From Aradus depressus (lineage: Eukaryota > Arthropoda > Insecta > Hemiptera > Aradidae), in assembly GCA_963662175.1 (NCBI GenBank), contig OY759224.1, positions 34,233,489-34,297,488 on the forward strand: 64,000 nt of DNA. The letters run 5' to 3'. Under the pieces are notes generated by a model. That model worked only from the letters and a program-made list of their open reading frames with translations. It had not been told where the DNA came from and made no database searches. Positions within the stretch are counted from its first letter, which is position 1. Each line of letters opens with the position of its first letter. The position numbers and the translations under genes are program-made. Below, in pieces: positions 33,804 to 46,000 of the stretch.

Positions 33804-35569
33804 AAATGCTTCATAAAAAAGGTGAAACAACTGATCCTGGTAATTACAGAGGGCTTGCAATATTTAATTCTATTACTAAATTATTTACGTCTATTGTTAA
33901 TAATAGGTTAGTTAAATGGGCGGATGAGAATGGTGTTATTCCCGAGGAGCAGATGGGATTCAGGAGTGGGAGGGGGTGTCGAGACGCAGTGTTCACCCTG
34001 GTAGCCGCAGTCAACATCCAACTGAGACTCGAGAAAAGAAAGGTGCTAGGGATTTTTGTTGATTTCAAGAGGGCTTTCGATTCGGTCTCCCACGACAAGC
34101 TGTGGAGTAAATTACATCAGTTGGGTATAAGTGGGAAAATACTGAGACTGTTGAAAAATTTGTATGATAAAGCTACTTTGGTTATCTCAGAGGGCACCGG
34201 AACATCAGGAGAGATACAAATTTCTGAGGGAGTTCTGCAGGGAGAAATTCTGAGTCCTCTTCTTTTTGCTCTATTTACATCTGACATTGTTCAATTGTTT
34301 GTGACTAACGGTGCGAAGGGAGTTAACATTGACAGCAGTAGGGACTTGGTTATCCTCCTTTACGCGGATGACCTCGTTATCTTGTCTTCTTCCTGGAGCG
34401 AAGCCCAGCGTAATTTAGATCTTCTGAACGAGTACTGTCAGATCAACTCTCTTACTGTTAACACCGACAAAACTTTCTTGGTTCCTTTTCGTAAAGCTGG
34501 AAGGTTGGCCAGGATGAGGGGGCTCTATTACCAACAGACTAAGCTGGTCCTGGTAAATAGTTTCACATATCTGGGTGTGCCATTCTCTTCCTCCGGCAAA
34601 TTTCGCGCCGCCTCCAATCATTTTTTGGGAAAATTGGCAGCGGGAAATTCGGCAGTAATGAACCTGTTAAGATCCACGAGATCTGATTCCTGGGAGGCGA
34701 AATGCTACCTTTTCGACTCGATAGCTGAGAGTGTACTTCTATACTTGTCCGAGGTTTGGGGATGTGAGTACGTGGAGGTAGTTGAGCGGGGTCAGCTGGG
34801 CTTCTTTAAGTCAGTTCTAGGGCTTCCAGTGAGCACCCCCAGCGCCTATGTTAGAATGGAAACAGGCCGGGTTCACACTAAAGTGAAGATATTCAGCAGG
34901 ATGTTGGGCTGGTGGCAGAAACTCCTGGCCATGTCGGAGGACCGTCTCCCAAGACTCTGTTACCTTCGCCTTGCCCAACTCAGCCGAAACTTTGTTTTGC
35001 CCTTCAACTGGGTCACCCAACTCAGGTGTTACCTGGCCTTGATCGGGGCTGACCACCTTCTGGACGGCCCCTATATTTCTGATATCCGGCCCCTCCGTGG
35101 TGATTTGGTAGCAGCTATGAGGAATCATCTGGTCTGTCTCGATATAAATTCAATAGTAAATTCTAAATACAACTCCCTCTACCGATTGGTCAGTGCTTTA
35201 GGACCTCAGGAAAGCTATCTTTCAATAAACTGCCATATTGAAAAACTCCGACTTCTAGCTCAAATCCGTCTCCACAATACCAATAAAAATTTTAGAATAT
35301 TACTTGGAGGGCTTAGGTATGAGTTTTGTCCTGAAAGTGTCTGCAGGCTCTGTACCTTAGATGAGAAGGATGATCTCATACACTTTTTGCTCAATTGTCC
35401 CGCCTTGTGTATCCCCAGGCAAGCATTTCTCCATAATCATCTCACCAATAGACCAGAATATAACTCAGAAACATTTGTACATATTTTAAATAATTTAAAA
35501 GTTAGAGAAATTAACGATTTATTTTTATTTTTTTCGGTTGCTTTAAAAATAAAGAATAATCTAATTTAA
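33800..35569 (+). CDS. LINE reverse transcriptase, intact 589-codon frame
   Basis: Residues 1-30 carry 'HKKGETTDPGNYRGLAI'; about 85-100 have 'GIFVDFKRAFDSVSHDKLW'; about 145-160 have 'GVLQGEILSPLLFALF'; and 'ILLYADDLVILS' (about 185-196) holds the catalytic YADD. The tail has a Cys/His knuckle 'CRLCTLDEKDDLIHFLLNC' (about 535-553). All RT core blocks are present without stops. The protein would copy its own RNA at a nicked target, but the endonuclease is truncated and in another frame, so this copy is probably not autonomous. The ATG at 33800 is chosen only as the first in frame. Confidence 0.85.
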   Translation: MKMLHKKGETTDPGNYRGLAIFNSITKLFTSIVNNRLVKWADENGVIPEEQMGFRSGRGCRDAVFTLVAAVNIQLRLEKRKVLGIFVDFKRAFDSVSHDKLWSKLHQLGISGKILRLLKNLYDKATLVISEGTGTSGEIQISEGVLQGEILSPLLFALFTSDIVQLFVTNGAKGVNIDSSRDLVILLYADDLVILSSSWSEAQRNLDLLNEYCQINSLTVNTDKTFLVPFRKAGRLARMRGLYYQQTKLVLVNSFTYLGVPFSSSGKFRAASNHFLGKLAAGNSAVMNLLRSTRSDSWEAKCYLFDSIAESVLLYLSEVWGCEYVEVVERGQLGFFKSVLGLPVSTPSAYVRMETGRVHTKVKIFSRMLGWWQKLLAMSEDRLPRLCYLRLAQLSRNFVLPFNWVTQLRCYLALIGADHLLDGPYISDIRPLRGDLVAAMRNHLVCLDINSIVNSKYNSLYRLVSALGPQESYLSINCHIEKLRLLAQIRLHNTNKNFRILLGGLRYEFCPESVCRLCTLDEKDDLIHFLLNCPALCIPRQAFLHNHLTNRPEYNSETFVHILNNLKVREINDLFLFFSVALKIKNNLI

Positions 35570-35810
35570 ATTGTGCTTGTAAGATGGATATATATATTTC
35601 TTGTTTTTATTATTATTACTTTATTTATTTATACATGTAGTATTTTTTTTTTTTTTTGTATTTATTCATGTGTTTTTTTGTTTTATATAATTTTCGAATT
35701 GTTTCATTTACACTTCTTTTGTTATTTATTTTGTGAAAAAAAAACCCACTCATTGCCATGAGGATTGTAATCTTTTGTGCAATAAAAAAGTTTATCTATC
35801 TATCTATCTA

Positions 35811-36765
35811 TCAGTGCGTACTTAAGAACGTTTGTGACCACAGCTAGTATGTGGCTTGCAACGCTGAGCACCACAGCTAGTACGTAGTAGGGAATGCTGG
35901 GCATCATAGCTAGTATGTGCCTTGCGACGGCGGACCCAACAGCTAGTACGTAGTTAGGAACGCTGGTCACCACAGCTAGTATGTGCCTCGCAAAAGCGGA
36001 CCCCACAGCTAGTACGAAGTTAGGAACGCTGGGCATCACAGCTATTAAGTGCCTTGCAACAGCGGACCCCACAGCTAGTATGTAGTTAAATACGCTGGGC
36101 ATTACAGTTAGTAAATGCTTTGCAACAGCGAACTTCACAGCTAGTACATAGTTAGGAACGCTGGGCACTACAGCTAGTAAATGCCTTGCAACAACGGACC
36201 CCACAGCTAGTACGAAGTTAGGAACGCTGGGCACTACAGCTAGTAAATGCCTTGCAACAACGGACCCCACAGCTAGTACGATATTAGGAACCCTGGGCAT
36301 CACAGCTAGTATGCTTTTGCAACGACGGACCCCACAGCTAGTACGTTTTTAGGAACGCTGGGCCCTACAGGTAGTAGGTGCCTTGCAACTGCGAACCCCA
36401 CAGATAGTATGTAGTTAGAACCACAGGGCATCACAGCTAGTATGAGTTTTGCAACGGCGGACCCCACAGCTAGTACCTACGAGTGAAATACGCTGGGCCA
36501 CACTACTAGCGCCTTGCAACAGCAGACCCCACAGCTAGTACGTAATTAGAAACGCTGGGCATAACAGCTAGTAAATGTCTTATAGGTGCCTTGCAACAGC
36601 GAACCCCACAGCCAGTACATAGTTAGGAACGCTGGGGCTGAGCACTACAGCTAGTAAGTACCTTGCAACAGCGGACCCCACAGCTAGTACGATATTAGGA
36701 ACGCTGGACATCACAGCTAGTAAATGTCTTGCAACAGTGAACCCCACAGCGAATACATAGTTACT
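35811..36765. repeat. 66-bp array of copy D after the LINE
   Basis: About 14 units. The order of variants parallels the end of the array in copy C (for example the 'gctggggctgagcactacag' unit at 36627 and 29678). Confidence 0.85.
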
Positions 36766-38704
36766 ACTACTACATGTGAAATTCATGACAATTCGATTCA
36801 TGACAATACGATCAACCGTTAATGAGCTAGCTCTATATTTATACTTAGTCCCCCCCCCCTCAACCCCGCCACCCGTTCAAAACTTCGGGACGCCACACAC
36901 CTTATTTTTCTATGTGGCCTTCAGGAATAATATATGCGAAATTTCGTGACAATACGACCAACCGTTAATGAGCTAACTCTATATGTATATTTAGCCCCCC
37001 CCCCACAACCCTCCTTCCTGTTCAAAATTTTGGGCCGTCACACACCTAATATTGCTATTTGACCTTTAGGAATACTACATGTGAAATTTCATGACAATTC
37101 GACCATTAGTTAATGAGTTAGCACTATTTATATACGTAGGCCCCCCTTACAACCCCCCCTCCCGATCAAAACTTTGGAACGCCACACACCTTATTTTTCT
37201 ATTTGGCCTTCAGGAATACTCCATGTGAAATTTCGTGACAATCCGACCAACCGTTAAAGAGTTAGCTGTATATTCATACTTAGGCCCCCCAACTACCCCC
37301 CCCCTCCCGTAAAAAATTTTGAGCCGTCACACCGCCTATTTTTTTATTTGGTCTTCAGGAATACTACATGTGAAACTTCGTGACAATGCGACCAACTGTT
37401 AAAGAGTTAGCTCTATATTTATACTTAGGCCCCCCCACAACCCCCCCTCCCGTTCAAAACTTTGGGACGCCACACACCTTTTTTTCCTATTTGGCTTTTA
37501 AAAATTCTACATGTGAAATTTCATGACGATTCGCCCATTAGTTAATGAGTTAGCTCTATATTTATACTTAGGCCCCCCCACAACCCCCCCTCCCGTTCAA
37601 AACTTTGGGACGCCACACACCTTTTTTCCTGTTTGGCTTTTAAAAAAACTACGTGTGAAATTTCATGACAATTTGACCATTAGTTAATGAGTTGGCACTA
37701 TTTTTATACTTAGCCCCTCTTACAACCCCCCCTCCCGATCAAAATTTTGGGACGCCACATAGCCTATTATTCAATCGGGCTCAAAAGAATGCTACATGGG
37801 CAGTTTCATAAAAATCCGTCCAGCGGTTTGGGCGTGATGCTGGAACAAACATACATACATACAAACAAACAAACAAACAAACAAACAAACCCCGTTTCAG
37901 CTTTATTAATATAAGCTCTATATTTATACTTAGGCCCCCCCACAACCCCCCCTCCCGTTCAAAACTTTGGGACGCCACACACCTTTTTTTCCTATTTGGC
38001 TTTTAAAAATACTACATGTGAAATTTCATGACGATTCGCCCATTAGTTAATGAGTTAGCTCTATATTTATACTTAGGCCCCCCCACTACCCCCCCTCCCG
38101 TAAAAAATTTTGAGCCGTCACACCGCCTATTTTTTTATTTGGTCTTCAGGAATACTACATGTGAAACTTCGTGACAATGCGACCAACTGTTAAAGAGTTA
38201 GCTCTATATTTATACTTAGGCCCCCCCACAACCCCCCCTCCCGTTCAAAACTTTGGGACGCCACACACCTTTTTTTCCTATTTGGCTTTTAAAAATACTA
38301 CATGTGAAATTTCATGACGATTCGCCCATTAGTTAATGAGTTAGCTCTATATTTATACTTAGGCCCCCCCACAACCCCCCCTCCCGTTCAAAACTTTGGG
38401 ACGCCACACACCTTTTTTCCTGTTTGGCTTTTAAAAAGACTACGTGTGAAAATTTCATGACAATTTGACCATTAGTTAATGAGTTAGCACTATTTTTATA
38501 CTTAGGCCCCCCTTACAACCCCCCCTCCCGATCAAAATTTTGGGACGCCACATAGCCTATTATTCAATCGGGCTCAAAAGAATGCTACATGGGCAGTTTC
38601 ATAAAAATCCGTCCAGCGGTTTGGGCGTGATGCTGGAACAAACATACATACATACAAACAAACAAACAAACAAACAAACCCCGTTTCAGCTTTATTAATA
38701 TAGA
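36765..38704. repeat. About 143-bp arrays and two tails
   Basis: A 143-bp array runs to about 37740, then a tail to 37913, then another 143-bp array (37914-38520) and tail (38520-38704). 37380-37910 and 38170-38700 are close duplicates, so the second block looks like a tandem duplication of the end of copy D, without a head. Confidence 0.85.
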
Positions 38705-39651
38705 CTAGCAGTAATACCCGGCGTTGCCCGGGGAACTTTGAATTTTCTCTCAATATCTCCTGTAAGTCTATTCAATCCTTCGACACCACATTCATGATGT
38801 TATAATTTTCGATTATTCATACGGAATAAGGCTTATAGTCCTTCAACTATAGTAACGCTACTAAGTTTTTAAGACCCCTAGGCACCACAGCTAGTATGCG
38901 CCTTTCAACGGCGGAAACCCCAGCTAGTGAATACTTGGCATCGCTGGGCACCTCAGCTAGTAAGAAGTTAGGAACGCTGACAGCGGACCCCACATCTAGT
39001 ACGTAGTTAGGAACGCTGGGCACCACAGCTAGTATGTGGCTTGCGACGGCGAACACCACATTTAATACGTAGTTAGGAACGCTGGGCACCACGGCTAGTA
39101 TGTTCCTTGCAACAGCGGACCCCACAGCGAATACATAGTTACTACTACATGTGAAATTCATGACAATCCGATTACCCTTTGATCAATCAGCATTTTTTTA
39201 TGCTTTGCTCCCCCCCCCCCCCCCCCCCCCCCCATTATGTCACATAGTGTATTTTTCTATTTGGCCATCAAGAATACTACATAAAAAATTCCATGACAAT
39301 CCGATCATCCGTAAATGATCTATCACTATCTTCAAATTTACGCCTACCCCACAACCCCCCTCCCGTTCAATACTTTGGGACGCCACACACCTTTTTTTCC
39401 TTTTTGGCTTTTAAAAATACTACATGTGAAATTTCATGACAAATCGACCATTAGTTAATGAGTTAGCACTATTTATATACTTAGGCCCCCCTTACTACCC
39501 CCCCTCCCGATCAAAATTTTCATCAATCGGGCTCAAAAGAATGCTATATGTGAAATTTCATAAAAATCCGTCCAGCCGTATGGGCGTGATGCTGGAACAA
39601 ACATACAAACACACAAACCCACAAACCCCGTTTCAGCTTTATTAATATAGA
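38705..39651 (+). mobile_element. Modular array element, copy E (short)
   Basis: Head at 38705-38870, about 4 units of the 66-bp class (38870-39145), a few 143-bp units (39150-39520, with a 24-nt poly-C at 39210-39233), tail to 39651. The smallest copy that still has every module. Confidence 0.8.
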
Positions 39652-42575
39652 CTTAAACGTTCCGCTCAACATAGGGTACGTGACATCACCCAACACTCCT
39701 GCCAACTTCCTACTACCATCTCCAAATCCCACATATATTCCACATTTCTTCCTTGATAATGTTAGTAGAAACCAAACGGTAACTTATTTTATCATACATA
39801 TGGAGTCTATCGAGCTCAGGATCGCCACTTAGAAATCTAGCCAAGTCACTTAGGTCAGATGTTTTAATCGGAAAGATAAAAATAAATTTGAGCATGTCGT
39901 CCTTCGGATTGGGCTTTAAGCTATGATCGAGGGCCTTTTTGTATGTCAGGTGCTCGATAATGAGTCGTATGTTATGTATCTAAACCTGGGTAGTTGAAAT
40001 TTCATTTACGTTAAAAATTACTTGAGCACGTCGTCCTTCGGATTAGACCTTAGGCTATGATCGACGGCCTTTTTGTATGTCAGGTGCTCATAATGACTCC
40101 TATGTTATGTAACTAAACCTAGGTAGCTAAAATTTCACTTAGGTTCAAAAAACCTTGAGCACGTCGTCCTTCGGATGGGACTTTCCCGATATATCTGAAT
40201 CTGTTTATCACTTTTAACAAATATTAAATCTAAAAACCGTTAAAAAGCAAGAAAATTGAAGAATGGGATTAGCCCGACTTTTTTGCTAAACATTTTTATT
40301 TAGATTTTTGTGTAGGATTCAGATACCCGGTTGTTCATCAGTTTTAACAAATATTAAATCTAAAAACCGTTTAAAAGCAAGAAGTTTGAAGAATGGAGTT
40401 TACCGAGCTCAGGATCGCCATTTAAAAATTAGGCCGTCACTTACCTCAGATGTTTTAATCGGGAAGATAAAAATTAATTTGAGCACGTCGTCCTTCGGAT
40501 TGGACTTTAAGCTATGATCAAGGGCCTTTTCGTATCTCAGGTACTCGATAATGATTCGTATGTTATGTATATAAACCTGGGTAGGTGACATTTCATTTCG
40601 GTTAAAAATTACTTGAGCACGTCGTCCTTCGGATGGGACTTTCTCGATACATCTGAATCTTTCTTTGGTTGACCATCTTCGTTTCTGGATGCTGCCTATC
40701 TACCAACATAGCTGTATTAATTGGTTTTTCAGAAAATATGTCAAAACGGTACCTCAAAGCCCACATATATTCCACATTTCTTCCTTGATAATTTTAGTTG
40801 AACCAAACGGTAACTTATTTTACCATACATATGGAGTCTATCGAGCTCAGGATCGCCACTTAGAAATCTAGCCAAGGCACTTAGGTCAGATATTTTAATC
40901 GAGAAGATAAAAATAAATTTGAGCACGTCGTCCTTCGGATTGGGCTTTAAGCTATGATCGTGGGTCTTTTCGTATGTCAGGTACTCGATAATGAGTTGTA
41001 TGGTATGTATCTAAACCTGGGTAGTTGAAATTTCATTTACGTTAAAAATAACTTGAGCACGTCGTCCTTCGGATTGGACTTCAAGCTATGATCGAGGGCC
41101 TTTTTGTATGTCAGGTACTGGATGATGAGTCGTATGTTATGTATCTAAACCTGGGTAGCTGAAATTTCACTCAGGTTAAAAAAACCTTGAGCACGTCGTC
41201 CTTCGGATGGGACTTTCCCGATATATCTAAATCTGTCTATCAGTTTTAACAAATATTAAATCTATAAACCGTTAAAAAGCAGAAAGTTTGAAGTATGGTA
41301 TTTAGCCCGACTTTTCTCGAAGAACATTTTTATTTCGATTTTTGTGTAGGATTCAGATATCACGGTTGTTATATATCCGTTTCAACAAATATTAAATCTA
41401 AAAACTGTTTAAAAGCAAGAAATTTGAAGAATGGAGTTTACCGAGCTCAGGATCGCCATTTAAAATTTAGGCCGTCACTTACCTCAGATGTTTTAATCGG
41501 AAAGATAAAAATAAATGTGAGCACGTCGTCCTTCGGATTGGGCTTTAAGCTATGATCGTGGGTCTTTTCGTATGTCAGGTACTCGATAATGAGTCGTATG
41601 TTATGTATCTAAACCTGGGTAGTTGAAATTTCATTTACGTTAAAAATTACTTGAGCACGTCGACCTTCGGAAGGGACTTTCCCGATACATCTGAATCTTT
41701 CTTTGGTTGACCATCTTCGTTTCTGGATGCTGCCTATCTACCAACATAGCTGTATTAATTGGTTTTTCAGAAAATATGTCAAAACGGTACCTCAAAGCCC
41801 ACATATATTCCACATTTCTTTCTTGATAATTTTAGTTGGAACCAAACGGTAACTTATTTTACCATACATATGGAGTCTATCGAGCTCAGGATCGCCACTT
41901 AGAAATCTAGCCAAGGCATTCAGGTCAGATATTTTAATCGGGAAGATAAAAATAAATTTGAGCACGTCGTCCTTCGGATTAGACTTTAGGCTATGATCGA
42001 GGGCCTTTTTGTATGTCAGGTGCTCATAATGAGTCCTATGTTATGTAACTAAACCTAGGTAGCTAAAATTTCACTTAGGTTCAAAAAACCTTGAGCACGT
42101 CGTCCTTCGGATGGGACTTTTCCGATATATCTAAATCTGTCTATCAGTTTTAACAAATATTAAATCTATAAACCGTTAAAAAGCAGGAATTTTGAAGAAT
42201 GGTATTTAGCCCGACTTTTTTCGAAAAACATTTTTATTTCGATTTTTGTTTAGGATTCAGATATCCCGGTTGTTCATCAGTTTTAACCAATATTATATCT
42301 AAAAACCGTTTAAAAGCGTGAAATTTAGAGAATGGAGTCTACCGAGCTCAGGATCGCCATTTAGAAATCTAGCCAAGTCACTTAGCTCAGATGTTTAATC
42401 GGAAAGATAAAAATAAATTTGAGCACGTCGTCCTTCGGATTGGGCTTTAAGCTATGATCGTGAGTCTTTTCGTATGTCAGGTACTCGATAATGAGTTGTA
42501 TGGTATGTATCTAAACCTGGATAGTTGAAATTTCATTTACGTTAAAAATAACTTGAGCACGTCGTCCTTCGGACT
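39652..42575. repeat. SINE-1-derived higher-order array, about 1.03-1.04-kb period
   Basis: 'atggagtctatcgagctc' stands at 39800, 40831 and 41870 (steps of 1031 and 1039 bp). Each large unit holds three or four sub-units with 'gagcacgtcgtccttcgga', the SINE-1 body word, and 'taaacctgggtag'. One sub-unit also carries 'gctgcctatctaccaacata'. The same material as 31425-32478 but arranged at a higher order. Short ORFs are incidental. Confidence 0.8.
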
Positions 42576-42955
42576 GCATAAGAAATTCCATGACAATCCG
42601 ATCATCCGTAAATGATCTATCACTATCTTCAAATTTACGCCTACCCCACAACCCCCCTCCCGTTCAAAACTTTGGGACGCCACACACCTTTTTTTCCATT
42701 TTGGCTTTTACAAATACTACATGTGAAATTTCATGACCATTCGACCATTAGTTAATGAGTTAGCACTATTTATATACTTAGGCCCCCCTTACAACCCCCC
42801 CTTCTGATCAAAATTTTGGGACGCCACATAGCCTATCATTCAATCGGGGTCTAAAGGATGCTACGTGTGGAGTATCATGAAGATCCGTCCAGCGGTTTGG
42901 GCGTGATGCTGGAGCAAACCCACTAACAAACCCCGTTTCAGCTTCATTGATATAG
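42576..42955 (+). mobile_element. Modular array element, headless fragment F
   Basis: About two 143-bp units and a tail ending 'agcttcattgatatagaa'. It joins the SINE-1-derived array at 42575 within the word 'ccttcgga'. Confidence 0.75.
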
Positions 42956-43065
42956 AAGATGATAGAAGGTCGAGATTCGTGTTGGGTGATGTCACGTAGT
43001 GTTGGGTGATGACCAGATTATGAAGGTCGGTCGGTGGAAGAGAACGGGGAGTTAACAGATTCCTC

Positions 43066-46000
43066 AATTCAAAATCCCAATAACTGCCGATGTAATGAAT
43101 GTATCAACATCAAATTTCGTATTTACAATTAAAATCCACTGCGGACATGACCAGTCAAATTTCAGCGATATCGGTCGAGGGGAGGGGGGAGTTCCGGGGT
43201 GGGGGCCCTTTTCAAAAATCCCAATAACTGCCGATGTAATGAATGTATCAACATCAAATTTCGTATTTACAATTAAAATCCACTGCGGACATGACCAGTC
43301 AAATTTCAGCGATATCGGTTGAGGGGAGGGGGGAGTTCCGGGGTGGGGGCCCTTTTCAAAAATCCCAATAACTGCCGATGTAATGAATGTATCAACATCA
43401 AATTTCGTATTTAAAATTAACATTCACGGAGGACATAAGCAGTCAAATTTCAGCGATATCGATCGAGGGGAGGGGGGAGTTCCGGGGTGGGGGCCCTTAT
43501 CAAAAATCCCAATAACTGCCGATGTAATGAATGTATCAACATCAAATTTCGTATTTACAATTAAAATCCACTGCGGACATGGCCAGCCAAATTTCAGCGA
43601 TATCGGTTGAGGGGAGGGGGGAGTTCCGGGGTGGGGGCCCTTTTCAAAAATCCCAATAACTGCCGATGTAATGAATGTATCAACATCAAATTTCGTATTT
43701 AAAATTAACATTCACGGAGGACATAAGCAGTCAAATTTCAGCGATATCGGTCGAGGGGAGGGGGGAGTTCCGGGGTGGGGGCCCTTTTCAAAAATCCCAA
43801 TAACTGCCGATGTAATGAATGTATCAACATCAAATTTCGTATTTACAATTAAAATCCACTGCGGACATGACCAGTCAAATTTCAGCGATATCGGTTGAGG
43901 GGAGGGGGGAGTTCCGGGGTGAGGGCCCTTTTCAAAAATCCCAATAACTGCCGATGTAATGAATGTATCAACATCAAATTTCGTATTTACAATTAAAATC
44001 CACTGCGGACATGACCAGTCAAATTTCAGCGATATCGGTTGAGGGGAGGGGGGAGTTCCGGGGTGAGGGCCCTTTTCAAAAATCCCAATAACTGCCGATG
44101 TAATGAATGTATCAACATCAAATTTCGTATTTACAATTAAAATCCACTGCGGACATGACCAGTCAAATTTCAGCGATATCGGTTGAGGGGAGGGGGGAGT
44201 TCCGGGGTGAGGGCCCTTTTCAAAAATCCCAATAACTGCCGATGTAATGAATGTATCAACATCAAATTTCGTATTTACAATTAAAATCCACTGCGGACAT
44301 GACCAGTCAAATTTCAGCGATATCGGTTGAGGGGAGGGGGGAGTTCCGGGGTGGGGGCCCTTTTCAGAAATCCCAATAACTGCCGATGTAATGAATGTAT
44401 CAACATCAAATTTCGTATTTAAAATTAACATTCACGGAGGACATAAGCAGTCAAATTTCAGCGATATCGATCGAGGGTAGGGGGGAGTTCCGGGGTGGGG
44501 GCCCTTTTCAAAAATCCCAATAACTGCCGATGTAATGAATGTATCAACATCAAATTTCGTATTTACAATTAAAATCCACTGCGGACATGACCAGTCAAAT
44601 TTCAGCGATATCGGTTGAGGGGAGGGGGGAGTTCCGGGGTGGGGGCCCTTATCAAAAATCCCAATAACTGCCGATGTAATGAATGTATCAACATCAAATT
44701 TCGTATTTACTATTAAAATCCACTGCGGACATGGCCAGCCAAATTTCAGCGATATCGGTTGAGGGGAGGGGGGAGTTCCGGGGTGGGGGCCCTTTTCAAA
44801 AATCCCAATAACTGCCGATGTAATGAATGTATCAACATCAAATTTCGTATTTAAAATTAACATTCACGGAGGACATAAGCAGTCAAATTTCAGCGATATC
44901 GGTCGAGGGGAGGGGGGAGTTCCGGGGTGGGGGCCCTTTTCAAAAATCCCAATAACTGCCGATGTAATGAATGTATCAACATCAAATTTCGTATTTACAA
45001 TTAAAATCCACTGCGGACATGACCAGTCAAATTTCAGCGATATCGGTTGAGGGGAGGGGGGAGTTCCGGGGTGAGGGCCCTTTTCAAAAATCCCAATAAC
45101 TGCCGATGTAATGAATGTATCAACATCAAATTTCGTATTTACAATTAAAATCCACTGCGGACATGACCAGTCAAATTTCAGCGATATCGGTTGAGGGGAG
45201 GGGGGAGTTCCGGGGTGAGGGCCCTTTTCAAAAATCCCAATAACTGCCGATGTAATGAATGTATCAACATCAAATTTCGTATTTACAATTAAAATCCACT
45301 GCGGACATGACCAGTCAAATTTCAGCGATATCGGTTGAGGGGAGGGGGGAGTTCCGGGGTGGGGGCCCTTTTCAAAAATCCCAATAACTGCCGATGTAAT
45401 GAATGTATCAACATCAAATTTCGTATTTACAATTAAAATCCACTGCGGACATGACCAGTCAAATTTCAGCGATATCGGTTTAGGGGAGGGGGGAGTTCCG
45501 GGGTGGGGGCCCTTTTTAAAAATCCCAATAACTGCCGATGTAATGAATGTATCAACATCAAATTTCGTATTTACAATTAAAATCCACTGCGGACATGACC
45601 AGTCAAATTTCAGCAATATCGGTTGAGGGGAGGGGGGAGTTCCGGGGTGGGGGCCCTTATCAAAAATCCCAATAACTGCCGATGTAATGAATGTATCAAC
45701 ATCAAATTTCGTATTTACAATTAAAATCCACTGCGGACATGGCCAGCCAAATTTCAGCGATATCGGTTGAGGGGAGGGGGGAGTTCCGGGGTGGGGGCCC
45801 TGTTCAAAAATCCCAATAACTGCCGATGTAATGAATGTATCAACATCAAATTTCGTATTTACAATTAAAATCCACTGCGGACATGACCAGTCAAATTTCA
45901 GCGATATCGGTTGAGGGGAGGGGGGAGTTCCGGGGTGGGGGCCCTGTTCAAAAATCCCAATAACTGCCGATGTAATGAATGTATCAACATCAAATTTCGT

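Larger units (their letters stand above)
32731..35823 (+). mobile_element. 5'-truncated LINE, 13-bp target duplication, TCTA tail
   Basis: Element 32744-35810, about 3.07 kb, within a 66-bp array. The duplication TCAGTGCGTACTT is at 32731-32743 and 35811-35823. It encodes the end of an AP-type endonuclease, a reverse transcriptase and a C-terminal Cys/His knuckle. The 3' UTR ends 'gcaataaaaaag' plus (TCTA)n. The clade is not certain: no RNase H domain is visible, and the knuckle is like that of the TTGAA-tail LINE. Young: duplication and frames are nearly intact. Confidence 0.9.
32479..37913 (+). mobile_element. Modular array element, copy D, split by a LINE
   Basis: Head at 32479-32650, 66-bp array from 32650 broken at 32743 by the LINE (32744-35810) and resumed at 35811-36765, 143-bp array at 36765-37740, tail ending about 37913. 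Reading across the LINE restores the 66-bp phase. Next to the right is another 143-bp block plus tail (37914-38704). Confidence 0.8.

Noticed and set aside
33844..35128. Minus-strand ORFs across the LINE at 32744-35810
   Set aside because: Shadows of the plus-strand reverse transcriptase.
21431..36801. Val/Ala/Leu repeat proteins on the minus strand (up to 265 codons)
   Set aside because: They follow from the 66-bp unit being divisible by three; start codons and ends fall at random unit variants. Kept only as a low-priority finding.
39660..43000. Giant element bounded by inverted words (acgtgacatcacccaacac at about 39679 and its complement near 42982)
   Set aside because: The inverted match is only about 20 bp, the right side has it partly doubled, and the interval consists of two unrelated repeat types. 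No target duplication seen.
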